Source of the DNA: Allomuricauda sp.
Lineage (GTDB): Bacteria; Bacteroidota; Bacteroidia; Flavobacteriales; Flavobacteriaceae
Direction: 5' to 3'
Assembly (NCBI RefSeq): GCF_002699205.1
Contig: NZ_PABT01000052.1
Location: 62,001-126,000 of the forward strand
Length of the DNA: 64,000 nt
Positions 34,375-43,456 of the stretch are shown piece after piece. Numbering within the stretch: position 1 is the stretch's first letter; each line of letters begins with the position of its first letter. Below the pieces are notes generated by a model. That model ran no database searches and had not been told where the DNA came from. It worked only from the letters and a program-made list of their open reading frames with translations. A program made the position numbers and the translations under genes.

Positions 34375-35100
34375 CTAATTTCTTCCTCTTTCCCCGGGAT
34401 AAAACGAATGTACGGGGTCACTTTGCCAATATTCTTTAGTTTCTACGTCCATCATGGTCAACCCTCCCATGAATGCTGCGCCAGTATCCACATTCCAAAC
34501 ATTGGCCCTGTTCTGTGGCGGTACAAATTCTTTTTTGGAAAGCGGGGTATGCCCTATGAACACTTCTTTGTAATGCGTCAAACGTTGTGGAAATCGAGGG
34601 TCGGAAGGTTTTAAATCCGGGTTCAGTGCATTGGCGAGTTCCCACAATGTTCTGTCCCAATAAAAGGATTTTTCAAAATACTCGTGTTCGATTCCCTTTA
34701 GATTGGTATATCCCGCATGTAAAAACAATCTGTTGTCCTCGGTCAAATAATAGTTTTTCAATCCTTCATAAAACTTAAGGTGCAATTGCCACTTGTCCCT
34801 ATCCGCTTTCAAGTAAGACTCCCTTGTTGCCGCTCCGCCATGTGCCAACCATTGTGGGTTTTCTTCTTGTTTCACGAGCCATGCTCTACAAAGTTCATCG
34901 TGGTTTCCTCGAATAAAAGTACAATGGAATTCATTTTTTAGCTGGATCAAAAAATCAACGGTTTCAACAGCTGTGCTCCAGGCATCGACATAATCTCCCA
35001 AAAATATGATATGATCTTTGGAAGTAACCTTGGCCCTCTCCATCAATTGTTCCAAAGCTCTTACTCCCGAATGGATGTCGCCCACAACCAGTGTTCTCAT
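34375..35100 (-). CDS. calcineurin-type metallophosphoesterase
   Basis: 241 residues from the ATG at 35100 (a longer frame from 35127 is less likely). The metal-binding motifs are complete: GDIHSG (residues 7-12), GDYVDAW and RGNHDELCR, then the late HAGYT and GHTPLSKK histidines. The closest relatives are serine/threonine protein phosphatases and ApaH-type phosphoesterases; the substrate is not decided. It reads towards the desaturase gene (46-base gap) and is divergent from the fructokinase gene. Confidence 0.92.
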   Translation of the reverse strand: MRTLVVGDIHSGVRALEQLMERAKVTSKDHIIFLGDYVDAWSTAVETVDFLIQLKNEFHCTFIRGNHDELCRAWLVKQEENPQWLAHGGAATRESYLKADRDKWQLHLKFYEGLKNYYLTEDNRLFLHAGYTNLKGIEHEYFEKSFYWDRTLWELANALNPDLKPSDPRFPQRLTHYKEVFIGHTPLSKKEFVPPQNRANVWNVDTGAAFMGGLTMMDVETKEYWQSDPVHSFYPGERGRN

Positions 35101-35200
35101 AGAAAAGTTTTTAGCAATATTACACAAATGGTCGACTGATGAAAAATCATAGTGCCTTTATCACGTATTTATCCAACAATTCAAATAAATTTAACCGTTT

Positions 35201-35233
35201 TTTGGACGTGGTATAATTTTCTGTGTACCTTAG
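35201..35233 (+). promoter_or_regulatory. candidate promoter of the fructokinase-amylosucrase operon
   Basis: TTTG at 35201-35204 and TACCTTAG at 35226-35233 are spaced by 21 bases and fit the Bacteroidota TTTG / TAnnTTTG pattern in a loose form. They lie 16 bases before the fructokinase ATG. Confidence 0.4.
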
Positions 35234-35249
35234 AATATTTTCGAAATCT

Positions 35250-36194
35250 ATGAAAAAAGTTTACTGCATTGGTGAGGTGTTGATTGATTTTGTTGCCGAA
35301 CGGCAAGGAAGTGACCTGTCCAAAGCTATCGAGTTTACAAAAAAAGCAGGGGGGGCACCTGCCAATGTCGCCTGTGCCATATCCAAATTAGGAGGAAATG
35401 GAATCTTTGTTGGATGTGTTGGGAAAGACCCTTTTGGAAAATTTCTGTTGGAAACATTGAAAAATGAAGGCGTAGATATTTCACTGACCCAAGTATCGGA
35501 TACTTTTACCACCTTGGCCTTCGTTTCCATCGCAGATGATGGCGAGCGCGATTTTGTCTTCAGCCGGGGTGCCGACAAAGAACTCAAATATAACCCCGAC
35601 CTAAGAAAAAATCTTTCTGGAAATATACTCCATCTTGGTGCGGCAACCGCTCTTTTGGGCGGGCCTTTGGAAAAAACATACACCAAATACCTTTTTGATG
35701 GCCTTACCAAGGAAATGTTCATCAGTTTTGACCCAAATTTCAGAAGTGACCTATGGAAAGATAATGAGGAAACCTTCATCAAAAAATGTATGCCCTTTGT
35801 AGAAAAGTCACATTTATGCAAATTCAGCCATGAGGAGGCCCAATTATTATCGGGCAAGGAAAACATAGAAGAAGCATGTGAAGTACTGCATAAGGCCGGA
35901 ACAAAAATCATTACCGTTACCTTGGGCAAAGATGGTACACTTTTAAGTATGAACGGCACCAAAAAGATAATTCCAAGTGTGCCCGTAAATCCCGTTGACA
36001 CCACTGGTGCCGGGGATGCTTTTATAGGTTGTTTGTTGTACCAGATTTCTGATTTGGGGAATTTTGAACCTGTTTTGGAAGATTTTCACTTACTTGAAAA
36101 AATGGTCGCCATAGCCAACAAAGCCGGGGCTATTACAACCACTAACTACGGAGCCATTGTGGCCTTGCCCACAAAAGAACAGCTGCAAAAGTAA
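35250..36194 (+). CDS. PfkB-family carbohydrate kinase (fructokinase)
   Basis: A 314-residue cytoplasmic sugar kinase of the ribokinase/PfkB family. The N-terminus MKKVYCIGEVLIDFVAERQG and the ATP/anion-hole motif DTTGAGDAFIG (Asp250 catalytic base at 250-256) are present, and GGAPANVACAISKLGG matches the first PfkB signature. It directly precedes the amylosucrase gene (stop TAA then ATG, no gap). Phosphorylation of the fructose released from sucrose is its likely job. Substrate assignment is from this context. Confidence 0.9.
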   Translation: MKKVYCIGEVLIDFVAERQGSDLSKAIEFTKKAGGAPANVACAISKLGGNGIFVGCVGKDPFGKFLLETLKNEGVDISLTQVSDTFTTLAFVSIADDGERDFVFSRGADKELKYNPDLRKNLSGNILHLGAATALLGGPLEKTYTKYLFDGLTKEMFISFDPNFRSDLWKDNEETFIKKCMPFVEKSHLCKFSHEEAQLLSGKENIEEACEVLHKAGTKIITVTLGKDGTLLSMNGTKKIIPSVPVNPVDTTGAGDAFIGCLLYQISDLGNFEPVLEDFHLLEKMVAIANKAGAITTTNYGAIVALPTKEQLQK

Positions 36195-38120
36195 ATGAAC
36201 CAAGCCAGTTTACATAGACTACTCTCCCAAAAGAAGGGTAAAAACAATAAAGAACTTTTTGAACTAAGGTTGGCCACAAACCTGACCTTGATACAAAAAC
36301 TGTTTTTCTCTCTCTATCCAGAAGAGCAACACCAAAAGTATTTTCAAAAATTATTGAATCTACTTCCCAAATTGTTTGAGGACAGACCTGAAGAATTAAA
36401 ACAACAAGATCTTGACCGTTTAAAATCCGGCAATTGGTACCAGTCGGAAAAGATTGTTGGCATGCAATTGTATGTGGAGCACTTCAACAAAAATCTGAAC
36501 GGTTTACAAGAAAAAATACCCTACTTTAAAAAATTGGGGATAAACTTTTTGCACCTGATGCCCATCACCACAAGGCCAAAGGGAGAAAATGATGGAGGGT
36601 ATGCGGTAAACAACTATCTTAAGGTAGACAAGAAATATGGCTCCAAAGAGGATTTATTGTCCCTGACCTCAGCTTTTAGAAAAAATGGCATTTACTTAAT
36701 GCTGGATTTTGTGGTAAACCATACGTCCAACGAATTTTCTTGGGCCAAAAAAGCCATGAAAGGTGACAAAAAGTATCAAGGGTACTATTATACTTTTGAA
36801 GATTTCACGATTCCCGAAGCATTTGAAAAAACCCTGCCAGAAGTTTTTCCGGAAACTTCCCCGGGCAACTTCACCTATGTTCCAGAAATGAAAAGATGGG
36901 TAATGACGGTTTTCAACAGCTACCAATGGGACCTGAACTACACCAATCCCGAAGTATTTTTGGAGATGTTCACCAATTTGGTCAAGCTAACGGATATGGG
37001 GGTAGATGTGGTTCGCTTTGATGCACTGGCTTTCCTTTGGAAAAAAATAGGGACCGTATCGCAAAACCTGCCGGAAGCCCATAACCTGATCTCTTTGTTT
37101 CGAATGTGCCTACAGGTTGTTGCCCCAGGCACCATACTCTTGGCCGAGGCCATTGTGGCCCCAACCGACATTGTAAAATATTTTGGGGAAGAAGAAAAAC
37201 GGGGCAACGAGTGCGAAGTAGCCTATAACGCTTCGTTAATGGCACTTTTATGGAATTCAATCGCTACCAAAAAAACCCAACTGCTCTATAAAAGTTTGAT
37301 GCATGTTCCTCCAAAACCAAAAGATTGCACCTGGATCAATTACATCCGTTGCCATGATGATATTGGATTGGGGTACGAAAACCACCTGATTCAGGAATTG
37401 GGATGGAACCCCGAAATGCACCGTAAATTTTTGTTGGATTATTATTGCCAAAGATTGGATTGGTCACCAGCAATGGGCATGCTTTTTATGTACAATCCAA
37501 AAACGGGGGACGGACGCATTACAGGTAGTGCCGCTTCCTTGTTAGGACTTGAAAAGGCAATTATCACAAAAAATAAAGCGCTGATGAAACAGTCGATGGC
37601 AAAAATAATCATGCTACATGGTATCACACTTGCCTTTGGTGGAATCCCATTGATCTATGCCGGGGATGAAATAGGAACCTTAAATGATTATTCCTTCAAA
37701 AATGACACGTCCAAAAAAGATGATAACCGTTGGGTAAACCGTCCTATGCAAGATTGGGACACCATTTCAAAATTGGATGATGAAACCCTTCCACAGTCCA
37801 AGATATTCCACGCCTTGCAAAAACTCATCAAAACAAGAAAAAAGCACGCAGTTTTTGCGGACACCAATAATCTTGAGCTCTACCACACGGGAAACGACCA
37901 TATTTTATCATTTGAAAGAACCCGGGGCGGTGATGGATTGCTGGTCATCTGTAATTTTGATGAAAACCCTCAGGTCATAGATAGTAACTGGATCAAAAAA
38001 TTGGGTTATTTCAGCAAAGGGGAGCCCTTGGATCTGGTATCTGGAAAAAAAATTGGTTTGAACAGCGGTCTGTTGGAATTAATGCCCTATCAGATGGTCT
38101 GGCTTCTTAGGAAGACCTAA
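36195..38120 (+). CDS. amylosucrase-like GH13 enzyme
   Basis: A 641-residue glycoside-hydrolase family 13 (subfamily 4) protein. Catalytic residues are Asp276 (VVRFDALAFLW), Glu318 (LLAEAIVAP) and Asp388 (IRCHDDIGLGY). They match Asp286, Glu328 and Asp393 of Neisseria amylosucrase, and the sucrose-pocket region DGGYAVNNY and NHTSNEFSW also agrees. The likely reaction is transfer of glucose from sucrose to an alpha-1,4-glucan, releasing fructose. No signal peptide, so it is cytoplasmic. It abuts the fructokinase gene with no gap; its last bases overlap the convergent AlbA_2 gene by four. Confidence 0.93.
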   Translation: MNQASLHRLLSQKKGKNNKELFELRLATNLTLIQKLFFSLYPEEQHQKYFQKLLNLLPKLFEDRPEELKQQDLDRLKSGNWYQSEKIVGMQLYVEHFNKNLNGLQEKIPYFKKLGINFLHLMPITTRPKGENDGGYAVNNYLKVDKKYGSKEDLLSLTSAFRKNGIYLMLDFVVNHTSNEFSWAKKAMKGDKKYQGYYYTFEDFTIPEAFEKTLPEVFPETSPGNFTYVPEMKRWVMTVFNSYQWDLNYTNPEVFLEMFTNLVKLTDMGVDVVRFDALAFLWKKIGTVSQNLPEAHNLISLFRMCLQVVAPGTILLAEAIVAPTDIVKYFGEEEKRGNECEVAYNASLMALLWNSIATKKTQLLYKSLMHVPPKPKDCTWINYIRCHDDIGLGYENHLIQELGWNPEMHRKFLLDYYCQRLDWSPAMGMLFMYNPKTGDGRITGSAASLLGLEKAIITKNKALMKQSMAKIIMLHGITLAFGGIPLIYAGDEIGTLNDYSFKNDTSKKDDNRWVNRPMQDWDTISKLDDETLPQSKIFHALQKLIKTRKKHAVFADTNNLELYHTGNDHILSFERTRGGDGLLVICNFDENPQVIDSNWIKKLGYFSKGEPLDLVSGKKIGLNSGLLELMPYQMVWLLRKT

Positions 38121-39253
38121 GCGTATCTTACTTTTCGAAGAATTCGTTGTGACTCCTTCAAGGATTGGTACACATTTTCATCATAGGCCTTTAAAAGAGA
38201 CCTACAATTGTCCATTTTATCTTTGGCCTCTTCGAAGCCATTTAAATAACAAATAAGATACGTCGCTGGTAGATGGGTCATATCCGTATGTTCGGACTCT
38301 GTCAAGGGAATATTGTTTTCCAACTTTTTAAGCAGTGCATTGTTGGTATTGTACACATGGTAAAGTGTTTTTTTGTCAAATTGTGGCGGCTCAAATATTA
38401 ATTTACTGTTGATGGTATACTTGCCATTGTCCGAAAAGGTAATCACCATTTCTTCCAATGGATAATATTTTTGCTGAGAACCCAATCCCAATTGTACATA
38501 TTCCAAGGTCTTGAAAGAATCATCATCATAATCGATGGTTATCTCATCCAAGGCGGAATAGAAAAGTTTCACCTGTTCGTTGATAAGTTCAATATCCACT
38601 CTGGAATAATAGACCTTGCCTTTTATTTTTTTCTTTTTTCCCGCCCAACAGACCACAAATTGTTCTTTAAACACTTTATAGTCACTAGTAAGGTCCGGAT
38701 GCTTTGTGTTTAAGAAATTTATTACCGCATCCAAAGTCAATTCAATGTTGTTTCTTGCGTGCTGCTCAATGGTGGCGACCTTCTCGGAGTTGATATCCTT
38801 TAACTCAATATCAAAAGCCTTGGGAAGGCTTATACTTCCCTCTCTAAAAAAAACTGCCCCACCATAATATTTCCATATATTTTTTCTTAGTGCGCAGACT
38901 TTTCCATTGGACCTGATGGTCACCAAACCCACCACTTTTCCTTCGGGCAGATGGGGAAACGGAATATTCTCGTAAGAAATCAATGGAGGGTTGTCCAAAT
39001 AGGCGTTGACAAGGTTCTGGATCTTGCTGTCATCAAAAAAGTCCACCCCGACAATTGTATTGTCCTCATCTTCCACCCCGATCACAATAAAGGAATTGTT
39101 CTTCGGGTTGCTATTGGCCAGGGCACATACATGTTTTAAAAACTTGGCCTTACCTTCTTTTTCACCAATGGATATAAAACGCTTTTTGTCGTAAAAACTA
39201 TTCTCATCGTTGTGGGCCAAGAGGTTTTTTACGAGTAGGCGTTTATTGATCAT
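38117..39253 (-). CDS. AlbA_2 domain (Schlafen-type) ATP-binding protein
   Basis: A 378-residue cytoplasmic protein. The N-terminal AlbA_2 domain (about residues 20-150) shows ALANSNPKNNSFIVIGVEDEDNTIVGVDFFDDSKIQNLVNAYLDNPP, the region annotated Schlafen AlbA_2. The rest is a long alpha/beta part without a recognisable motif. Such proteins are thought to act in nucleic-acid recognition or transcription; function unknown. It overlaps the convergent amylosucrase gene by four bases and follows the four-helix-bundle gene by 45 bases. Confidence 0.82.
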   Translation of the reverse strand: MINKRLLVKNLLAHNDENSFYDKKRFISIGEKEGKAKFLKHVCALANSNPKNNSFIVIGVEDEDNTIVGVDFFDDSKIQNLVNAYLDNPPLISYENIPFPHLPEGKVVGLVTIRSNGKVCALRKNIWKYYGGAVFFREGSISLPKAFDIELKDINSEKVATIEQHARNNIELTLDAVINFLNTKHPDLTSDYKVFKEQFVVCWAGKKKKIKGKVYYSRVDIELINEQVKLFYSALDEITIDYDDDSFKTLEYVQLGLGSQQKYYPLEEMVITFSDNGKYTINSKLIFEPPQFDKKTLYHVYNTNNALLKKLENNIPLTESEHTDMTHLPATYLICYLNGFEEAKDKMDNCRSLLKAYDENVYQSLKESQRILRKVRYA

Positions 39254-39298
39254 AGTGTAAAGTTTCGAGATGCAAGTTTCGAGTCAAAAATTCTGTTT

Positions 39299-39679
39299 TC
39301 AATCATATTTTGCTCCTTTTCGATCTGACTTTTTGAGGTATGCCATAAATGCTCCTATTTTTTTACCTTCTGTAACCGTTTTGGAATAGATGTCGTCAAA
39401 CCGGTCTTTTGTAATATGATTCCTATCCAGACACCTGTATAATTGAGACCTTAATTCTCCACAAGAGGCTTTTGCAATACTCAAAAATTGGATAAGTTCC
39501 CGATTTCCATTTCGTTCAAATCCCTCTGCAATATTATCCATTATTGATCCTGAAGAAGAATTCATTTGGTTTCTGAGACTGTAATCCTTATTTAAAGTTG
39601 TATTCTCAATAATGTTCCATACATCCATACAAATCTCTCTTCTAATTTTCCAAATATCCAAACCTTCAAAATCACTCAT
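39299..39679 (-). CDS. four-helix-bundle protein (23S rRNA IVS-like)
   Basis: A 126-residue protein of the TIGR02436 family: FEGLDIWKIRREICMDVWNIIENTT, SSSGSIMDNIAEGFERNGNRELIQFLSIAKASCGELRSQLYR, a pattern of four amphipathic helices. The family began as an ORF inside 23S rRNA intervening sequences and includes the Avd partner of diversity-generating retroelements; no retroelement or rRNA is nearby here. The protein is flanked on both sides by short direct repeats (AGTTTCGAG twice on the right in minus orientation). Function unknown. Confidence 0.9.
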   Translation of the reverse strand: MSDFEGLDIWKIRREICMDVWNIIENTTLNKDYSLRNQMNSSSGSIMDNIAEGFERNGNRELIQFLSIAKASCGELRSQLYRCLDRNHITKDRFDDIYSKTVTEGKKIGAFMAYLKKSDRKGAKYD

Positions 39680-39716
39680 TTTATCTCATTTAAACCTTCA
39701 ACCCGCAACCCATATC

Positions 39717-40472
39717 TCAACCGTTTTTGTTGACTATTGTACTACTGGCCTGTGCAGTGGGCATCACCACAAGGTCGGCAATGTTCACATGATAAGGTCG
39801 AGTGACCACAAACAAGATAATATCGGCAATGTCCTCCGGCTTCAGGGGCTGATAACCCTTGTACACTTTTGAAGCTTTTTCCTTATCTCCCTTAAACCGG
39901 ACATCGCTGAATTCCGTTTCCACCAATCCCGGGTTTACCGCCCCAACCCGAATGCCATAGGCATTTAAATCTATCCGCATACCTTTGTTAATGGCATCCA
40001 CGGCATGTTTACTTGCACAGTACACGTTTCCATTGGGGTAAACTTCTTTTCCTGCCGTAGAACCTATGTTGATGATATGTCCGGATTTTCGCTCCACCAT
40101 TTGTGGGATAATCGCTTTGGACATATACAGCAAACCTTTTACATTGATATCCAACATGGCCTCCCAATCATCTGGGTTCCCCTTGTCAATTGGATCCAAA
40201 CCATGCGCATTCCCGGCATTATTGACCAAAATGTCTATCTCTGAAAATTCCTTGGGCAAACTTCTTATTGCTGCAAAAACATCCTCTCGGTTTCTCACAT
40301 CAAATTTTAGGGTGAAAATAGCAGTATCCCTTCCCAATTTGTTTTTGAGTTCCTCCAAACGTTCCTGCCTACGCCCACAAAGGATTAAATCGAACCCTTG
40401 CTTTGCAAAAAGCTCCGCTGTTGCCCTTCCTATACCACTGGTTGCCCCTGTTATCAATGCTGTTTTTCTCAT
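39717..40472 (-). CDS. short-chain dehydrogenase/reductase
   Basis: A 251-residue NAD(P)-dependent oxidoreductase. Seen are the cofactor motif TGATSGIGRATAEL (residues 8-21), NNAG at about 87-90 and the catalytic Tyr-Lys of YCASK (about 152-156) with a Ser upstream in GSTAG. The substrate is not readable; serine/3-hydroxy acid dehydrogenases of the YdfG type share this look. It is 13 bases downstream of the aldo/keto reductase gene, so the two are likely cotranscribed. Confidence 0.93.
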   Translation of the reverse strand: MRKTALITGATSGIGRATAELFAKQGFDLILCGRRQERLEELKNKLGRDTAIFTLKFDVRNREDVFAAIRSLPKEFSEIDILVNNAGNAHGLDPIDKGNPDDWEAMLDINVKGLLYMSKAIIPQMVERKSGHIINIGSTAGKEVYPNGNVYCASKHAVDAINKGMRIDLNAYGIRVGAVNPGLVETEFSDVRFKGDKEKASKVYKGYQPLKPEDIADIILFVVTRPYHVNIADLVVMPTAQASSTIVNKNG

Positions 40473-40485
40473 GTGATTTTTTTAA

Positions 40486-41358
40486 TTACGGAACATCGTG
40501 CCCTTGACTTGCCACCAATAGGGCAAACCAATCTTGAAGTTCCAATTCTATTTCACTGGCCTTTACCGCCAATTCCATTCGTTTTTTGTTTGTTGTCCCA
40601 ATGACCGGGTGCACCTTTGCGGGATGTTTTAGGATCCAGGCCAAAAGCAACTGGCTCCCGTCAACATCGTACTTCTCCATCAACGGTTCCATAACCTCTT
40701 TTATCCGCTCCGTCTGCCCACTTTTTTCCTTGAAATATACGCCCAAAGGGCTCCATGCCATGGCCATTCTTTTGTTGGAAATGCAATCATCAAACGTACC
40801 ATCATACATCGGATCCAGATGTGTGAGCGAAAACTCAACCTGATTTCCAGATACGGGTATGGATGTTTCCAACATAGCTACTTGGGATGGTGTAAAATTG
40901 GACACCCCGAACTTTTTTATCTTTCCGCATTGCAACAACTGCTGGGCTGCTTCGGCCATCTCCTCAGGTTCCATCAACGGACTTGGTCTGTGCATCAAAA
41001 AAAAGTCCAAGTAATCCGTTTTCAGTTTTCTTAAAGATTGTTCCGCGGACCAGATAATGTAATCTTTGTCATATTGGTAGTGATTGATTCGATTATCCCT
41101 GCCCGTGGTCAACTGAATTCCACATTTGGTAATGAGCTGAATGTCTTCCCGTTTGATTCCACTTTCGACAAAGGCTTGACCAAAATCGGCCTCAGTGGAA
41201 TAGCTTCCATAGATATCGGCATGGTCAAAGGTCGTAATCCCACAAGCAATACCATGCTGCATAACCTCGATCATTTCTTTTTTGGAAAGTTTTTTGCCCC
41301 AACTTCCCCATGTCATCGCTCCCGATATAATACGGGAAAAATCCGTTGTCTGTTTCAT
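40486..41358 (-). CDS. aldo/keto reductase
   Basis: A 290-residue TIM-barrel NADPH-dependent reductase. FDHADIYGSYSTEADFGQA (about residues 40-58) carries the catalytic aspartate and tyrosine, LITKCGI the lysine, and WSPLG / KKMELAVKASEIEL the cofactor region. It resembles the YdhF-type group; substrate unknown. The SDR gene follows 13 bases downstream, and the moxR operon lies divergently 159 bases away. Confidence 0.93.
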   Translation of the reverse strand: MKQTTDFSRIISGAMTWGSWGKKLSKKEMIEVMQHGIACGITTFDHADIYGSYSTEADFGQAFVESGIKREDIQLITKCGIQLTTGRDNRINHYQYDKDYIIWSAEQSLRKLKTDYLDFFLMHRPSPLMEPEEMAEAAQQLLQCGKIKKFGVSNFTPSQVAMLETSIPVSGNQVEFSLTHLDPMYDGTFDDCISNKRMAMAWSPLGVYFKEKSGQTERIKEVMEPLMEKYDVDGSQLLLAWILKHPAKVHPVIGTTNKKRMELAVKASEIELELQDWFALLVASQGHDVP

Positions 41359-41517
41359 ATGTGCTCAAAATATAAAATTAAACCCTTAAATCCTTCATAA
41401 AACTAGGGGTTTAGCGTTTTTTTTAACCATTAATTAACAGGTGGGTTTTAAATAAATTTTCATTTTGCACACCTTAGTAAAAACCCCGACATTAACACCA
41501 AACAATAAAAGTATATA

Positions 41518-42519
41518 ATGGAAGAAAACACTACTATTGATATTAGTGCTGTGAATGAAAAAATCGCCCAAGAAAGCGCTTTCATTGACCTTTTAACGGT
41601 TGAAATGAACAAGGCTATCGTGGGACAGACCCATATGGTGGAGCGTTTGCTCATCGGTCTCTTGGGAAAGGGCCACATACTTCTCGAAGGTGTTCCCGGT
41701 CTGGCAAAAACATTGGCCATCAACACTTTGGCCAAAGCGGTAAAAGGAAGTTTTAGTAGAATACAGTTTACCCCCGATCTTTTGCCTGCCGATGTCATTG
41801 GTACCCTTATTTACAATATGAAAGAGAATGATTTCTCTATTAAAAAGGGACCTATTTTTGCCAACTTCGTACTGGCGGATGAGATTAACAGGGCTCCGGC
41901 AAAAGTGCAATCCGCACTTTTGGAGGCCATGCAGGAAAAACAAGTGACCATTGGTGACGAAACATTTGTCTTGGACGCCCCATTTTTGGTAATGGCCACA
42001 CAAAACCCTGTAGAACAAGAAGGTACCTATCCATTGCCCGAAGCACAAGTGGACAGGTTTATGTTGAAAACCGTGATCGACTATCCCAAACTCAACGAAG
42101 AGCAACTCATCATCCGACAAAACCTCAAAGGAAAAACAGAGCCCATCAAGCAAGTAGTATCCTTGGAACAAATTCTAAGGGCACAGGCAACGGTTCGTGA
42201 GGTGTATATGGATGAAAAAATTGAAAAATATATCCTAGACCTCATATTCGCTACGCGATACCCCGAAAAATACAACTTGGAAAGTTTGAAGCCACTTATC
42301 AGTTTTGGTGCATCTCCAAGGGGAAGCATCAACTTGGCCAATGCCTCCAAATGCTACGCGTTCATCAAAAGAAGAGGCTATGTGGTTCCTGAAGATGTTA
42401 GGGCCGTAGTACATGATGTGCTCCGTCACCGGATCGGAATCACCTACGAGGCCGAGGCAGAAAATATTACTTCCGAAGAAATCATCAACAAGATTGTAAA
42501 CGAAGTAGAGGTGCCTTAG
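41518..42519 (+). CDS. MoxR-type AAA+ ATPase
   Basis: A 333-residue AAA+ chaperone ATPase. Walker A is GVPGLAKT (58-65) and Walker B VLADEINRAP (about 116-125), with the MoxR-specific SALLEAMQEKQVTIGDE and TQNPVEQEGTYPLPEAQVDRFM following. MoxR proteins help mature or insert metal cofactors and VWA-domain partners, and here it heads the bat operon. A weak TACACC/CACCTTAG-type box lies about 40 bases upstream. Confidence 0.95.
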   Translation: MEENTTIDISAVNEKIAQESAFIDLLTVEMNKAIVGQTHMVERLLIGLLGKGHILLEGVPGLAKTLAINTLAKAVKGSFSRIQFTPDLLPADVIGTLIYNMKENDFSIKKGPIFANFVLADEINRAPAKVQSALLEAMQEKQVTIGDETFVLDAPFLVMATQNPVEQEGTYPLPEAQVDRFMLKTVIDYPKLNEEQLIIRQNLKGKTEPIKQVVSLEQILRAQATVREVYMDEKIEKYILDLIFATRYPEKYNLESLKPLISFGASPRGSINLANASKCYAFIKRRGYVVPEDVRAVVHDVLRHRIGITYEAEAENITSEEIINKIVNEVEVP

Positions 42520-42589
42520 CGGTTCAATGTTTATTCGGAATGAGTAGCAATACTTTTTAGCCAACCCGAAAACCTATTTTTTGAACCAA

Positions 42590-43456
42590 ATGGATACAAA
42601 GGAACTACTAAAAAAAGTACGTAAAATTGAAATAAAGACGCGGCGTCTTTCCGACCATATATTTGGTGGGGAATACCATTCTACGTTCAAAGGTAGAGGG
42701 ATGACGTTCAGCGAAGTACGCCAGTATCAATTTGGTGATGATGTACGAAGTATTGATTGGAACGTTACGGCACGCTACAACGAACCCTACGTAAAAGTTT
42801 TTGAGGAAGAACGTGAACTCACCATGATGTTGATGGTAGATGTGAGCGGGTCGGAACTTTTCGGCACCTCCAATCAATTTAAAAAGGAAATAATCACAGA
42901 AATTTCCGCTACCCTTGCCTTTTCTGCCATGCAGAACAATGATAAAGTGGGCGTTATCCTCTTTTCCGACGAAGTAGAACTTTTCATTCCTCCCAAAAAA
43001 GGAAAAAGCCATGTACTTCGGATAATCAGGGAATTATTGGAGTTCCAACCAAAAAGCAGCAAAACCGATCTTGCAGAGGCATTGAAGTTCCTTACCAACG
43101 TGATGAAGAAAAAGGCCATTGTTTTTGTGCTTTCGGATTTTATTGCTGATGACTACGACAACACCCTTCGTATTGTGGGCAACAAACACGATGTCACAGG
43201 AATCCGAGTTTATGACCAACGTGAGGAAACCATCCCAAATTTGGGAATGGTGCAAATGCAAGATGCCGAAACAGGAGAAATTCAATTGGTGAACACGCAG
43301 TCCAAACAGGTAAGGTCAGCCTACGGCCAACATTACAAAGACAAGGTCGGCTACTTCATCAATTCTTTTAACAAATCAGGATGTGGGGTTATCAATTGTC
43401 GGACCGATGAAAGCTATGTAAAAAAATTATTGGGGTATTTTAAACGAAGAGGATAA
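42590..43456 (+). CDS. DUF58-domain VWA-like protein
   Basis: A 288-residue cytoplasmic protein starting at the ATG at 42590. It carries the DUF58 signature IKTRRLSDHIFGGEYHSTFKGRGM (about 13-36) and a VWA-like MMLMVDVSGSELFGTSNQFKKEI (about 82-104) with a near-MIDAS motif. DUF58 proteins always accompany moxR genes in this operon type and may be MoxR substrates or adaptors. It follows moxR by 70 bases and overlaps the next start by one base (TAATG). Confidence 0.93.
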   Translation: MDTKELLKKVRKIEIKTRRLSDHIFGGEYHSTFKGRGMTFSEVRQYQFGDDVRSIDWNVTARYNEPYVKVFEEERELTMMLMVDVSGSELFGTSNQFKKEIITEISATLAFSAMQNNDKVGVILFSDEVELFIPPKKGKSHVLRIIRELLEFQPKSSKTDLAEALKFLTNVMKKKAIVFVLSDFIADDYDNTLRIVGNKHDVTGIRVYDQREETIPNLGMVQMQDAETGEIQLVNTQSKQVRSAYGQHYKDKVGYFINSFNKSGCGVINCRTDESYVKKLLGYFKRRG

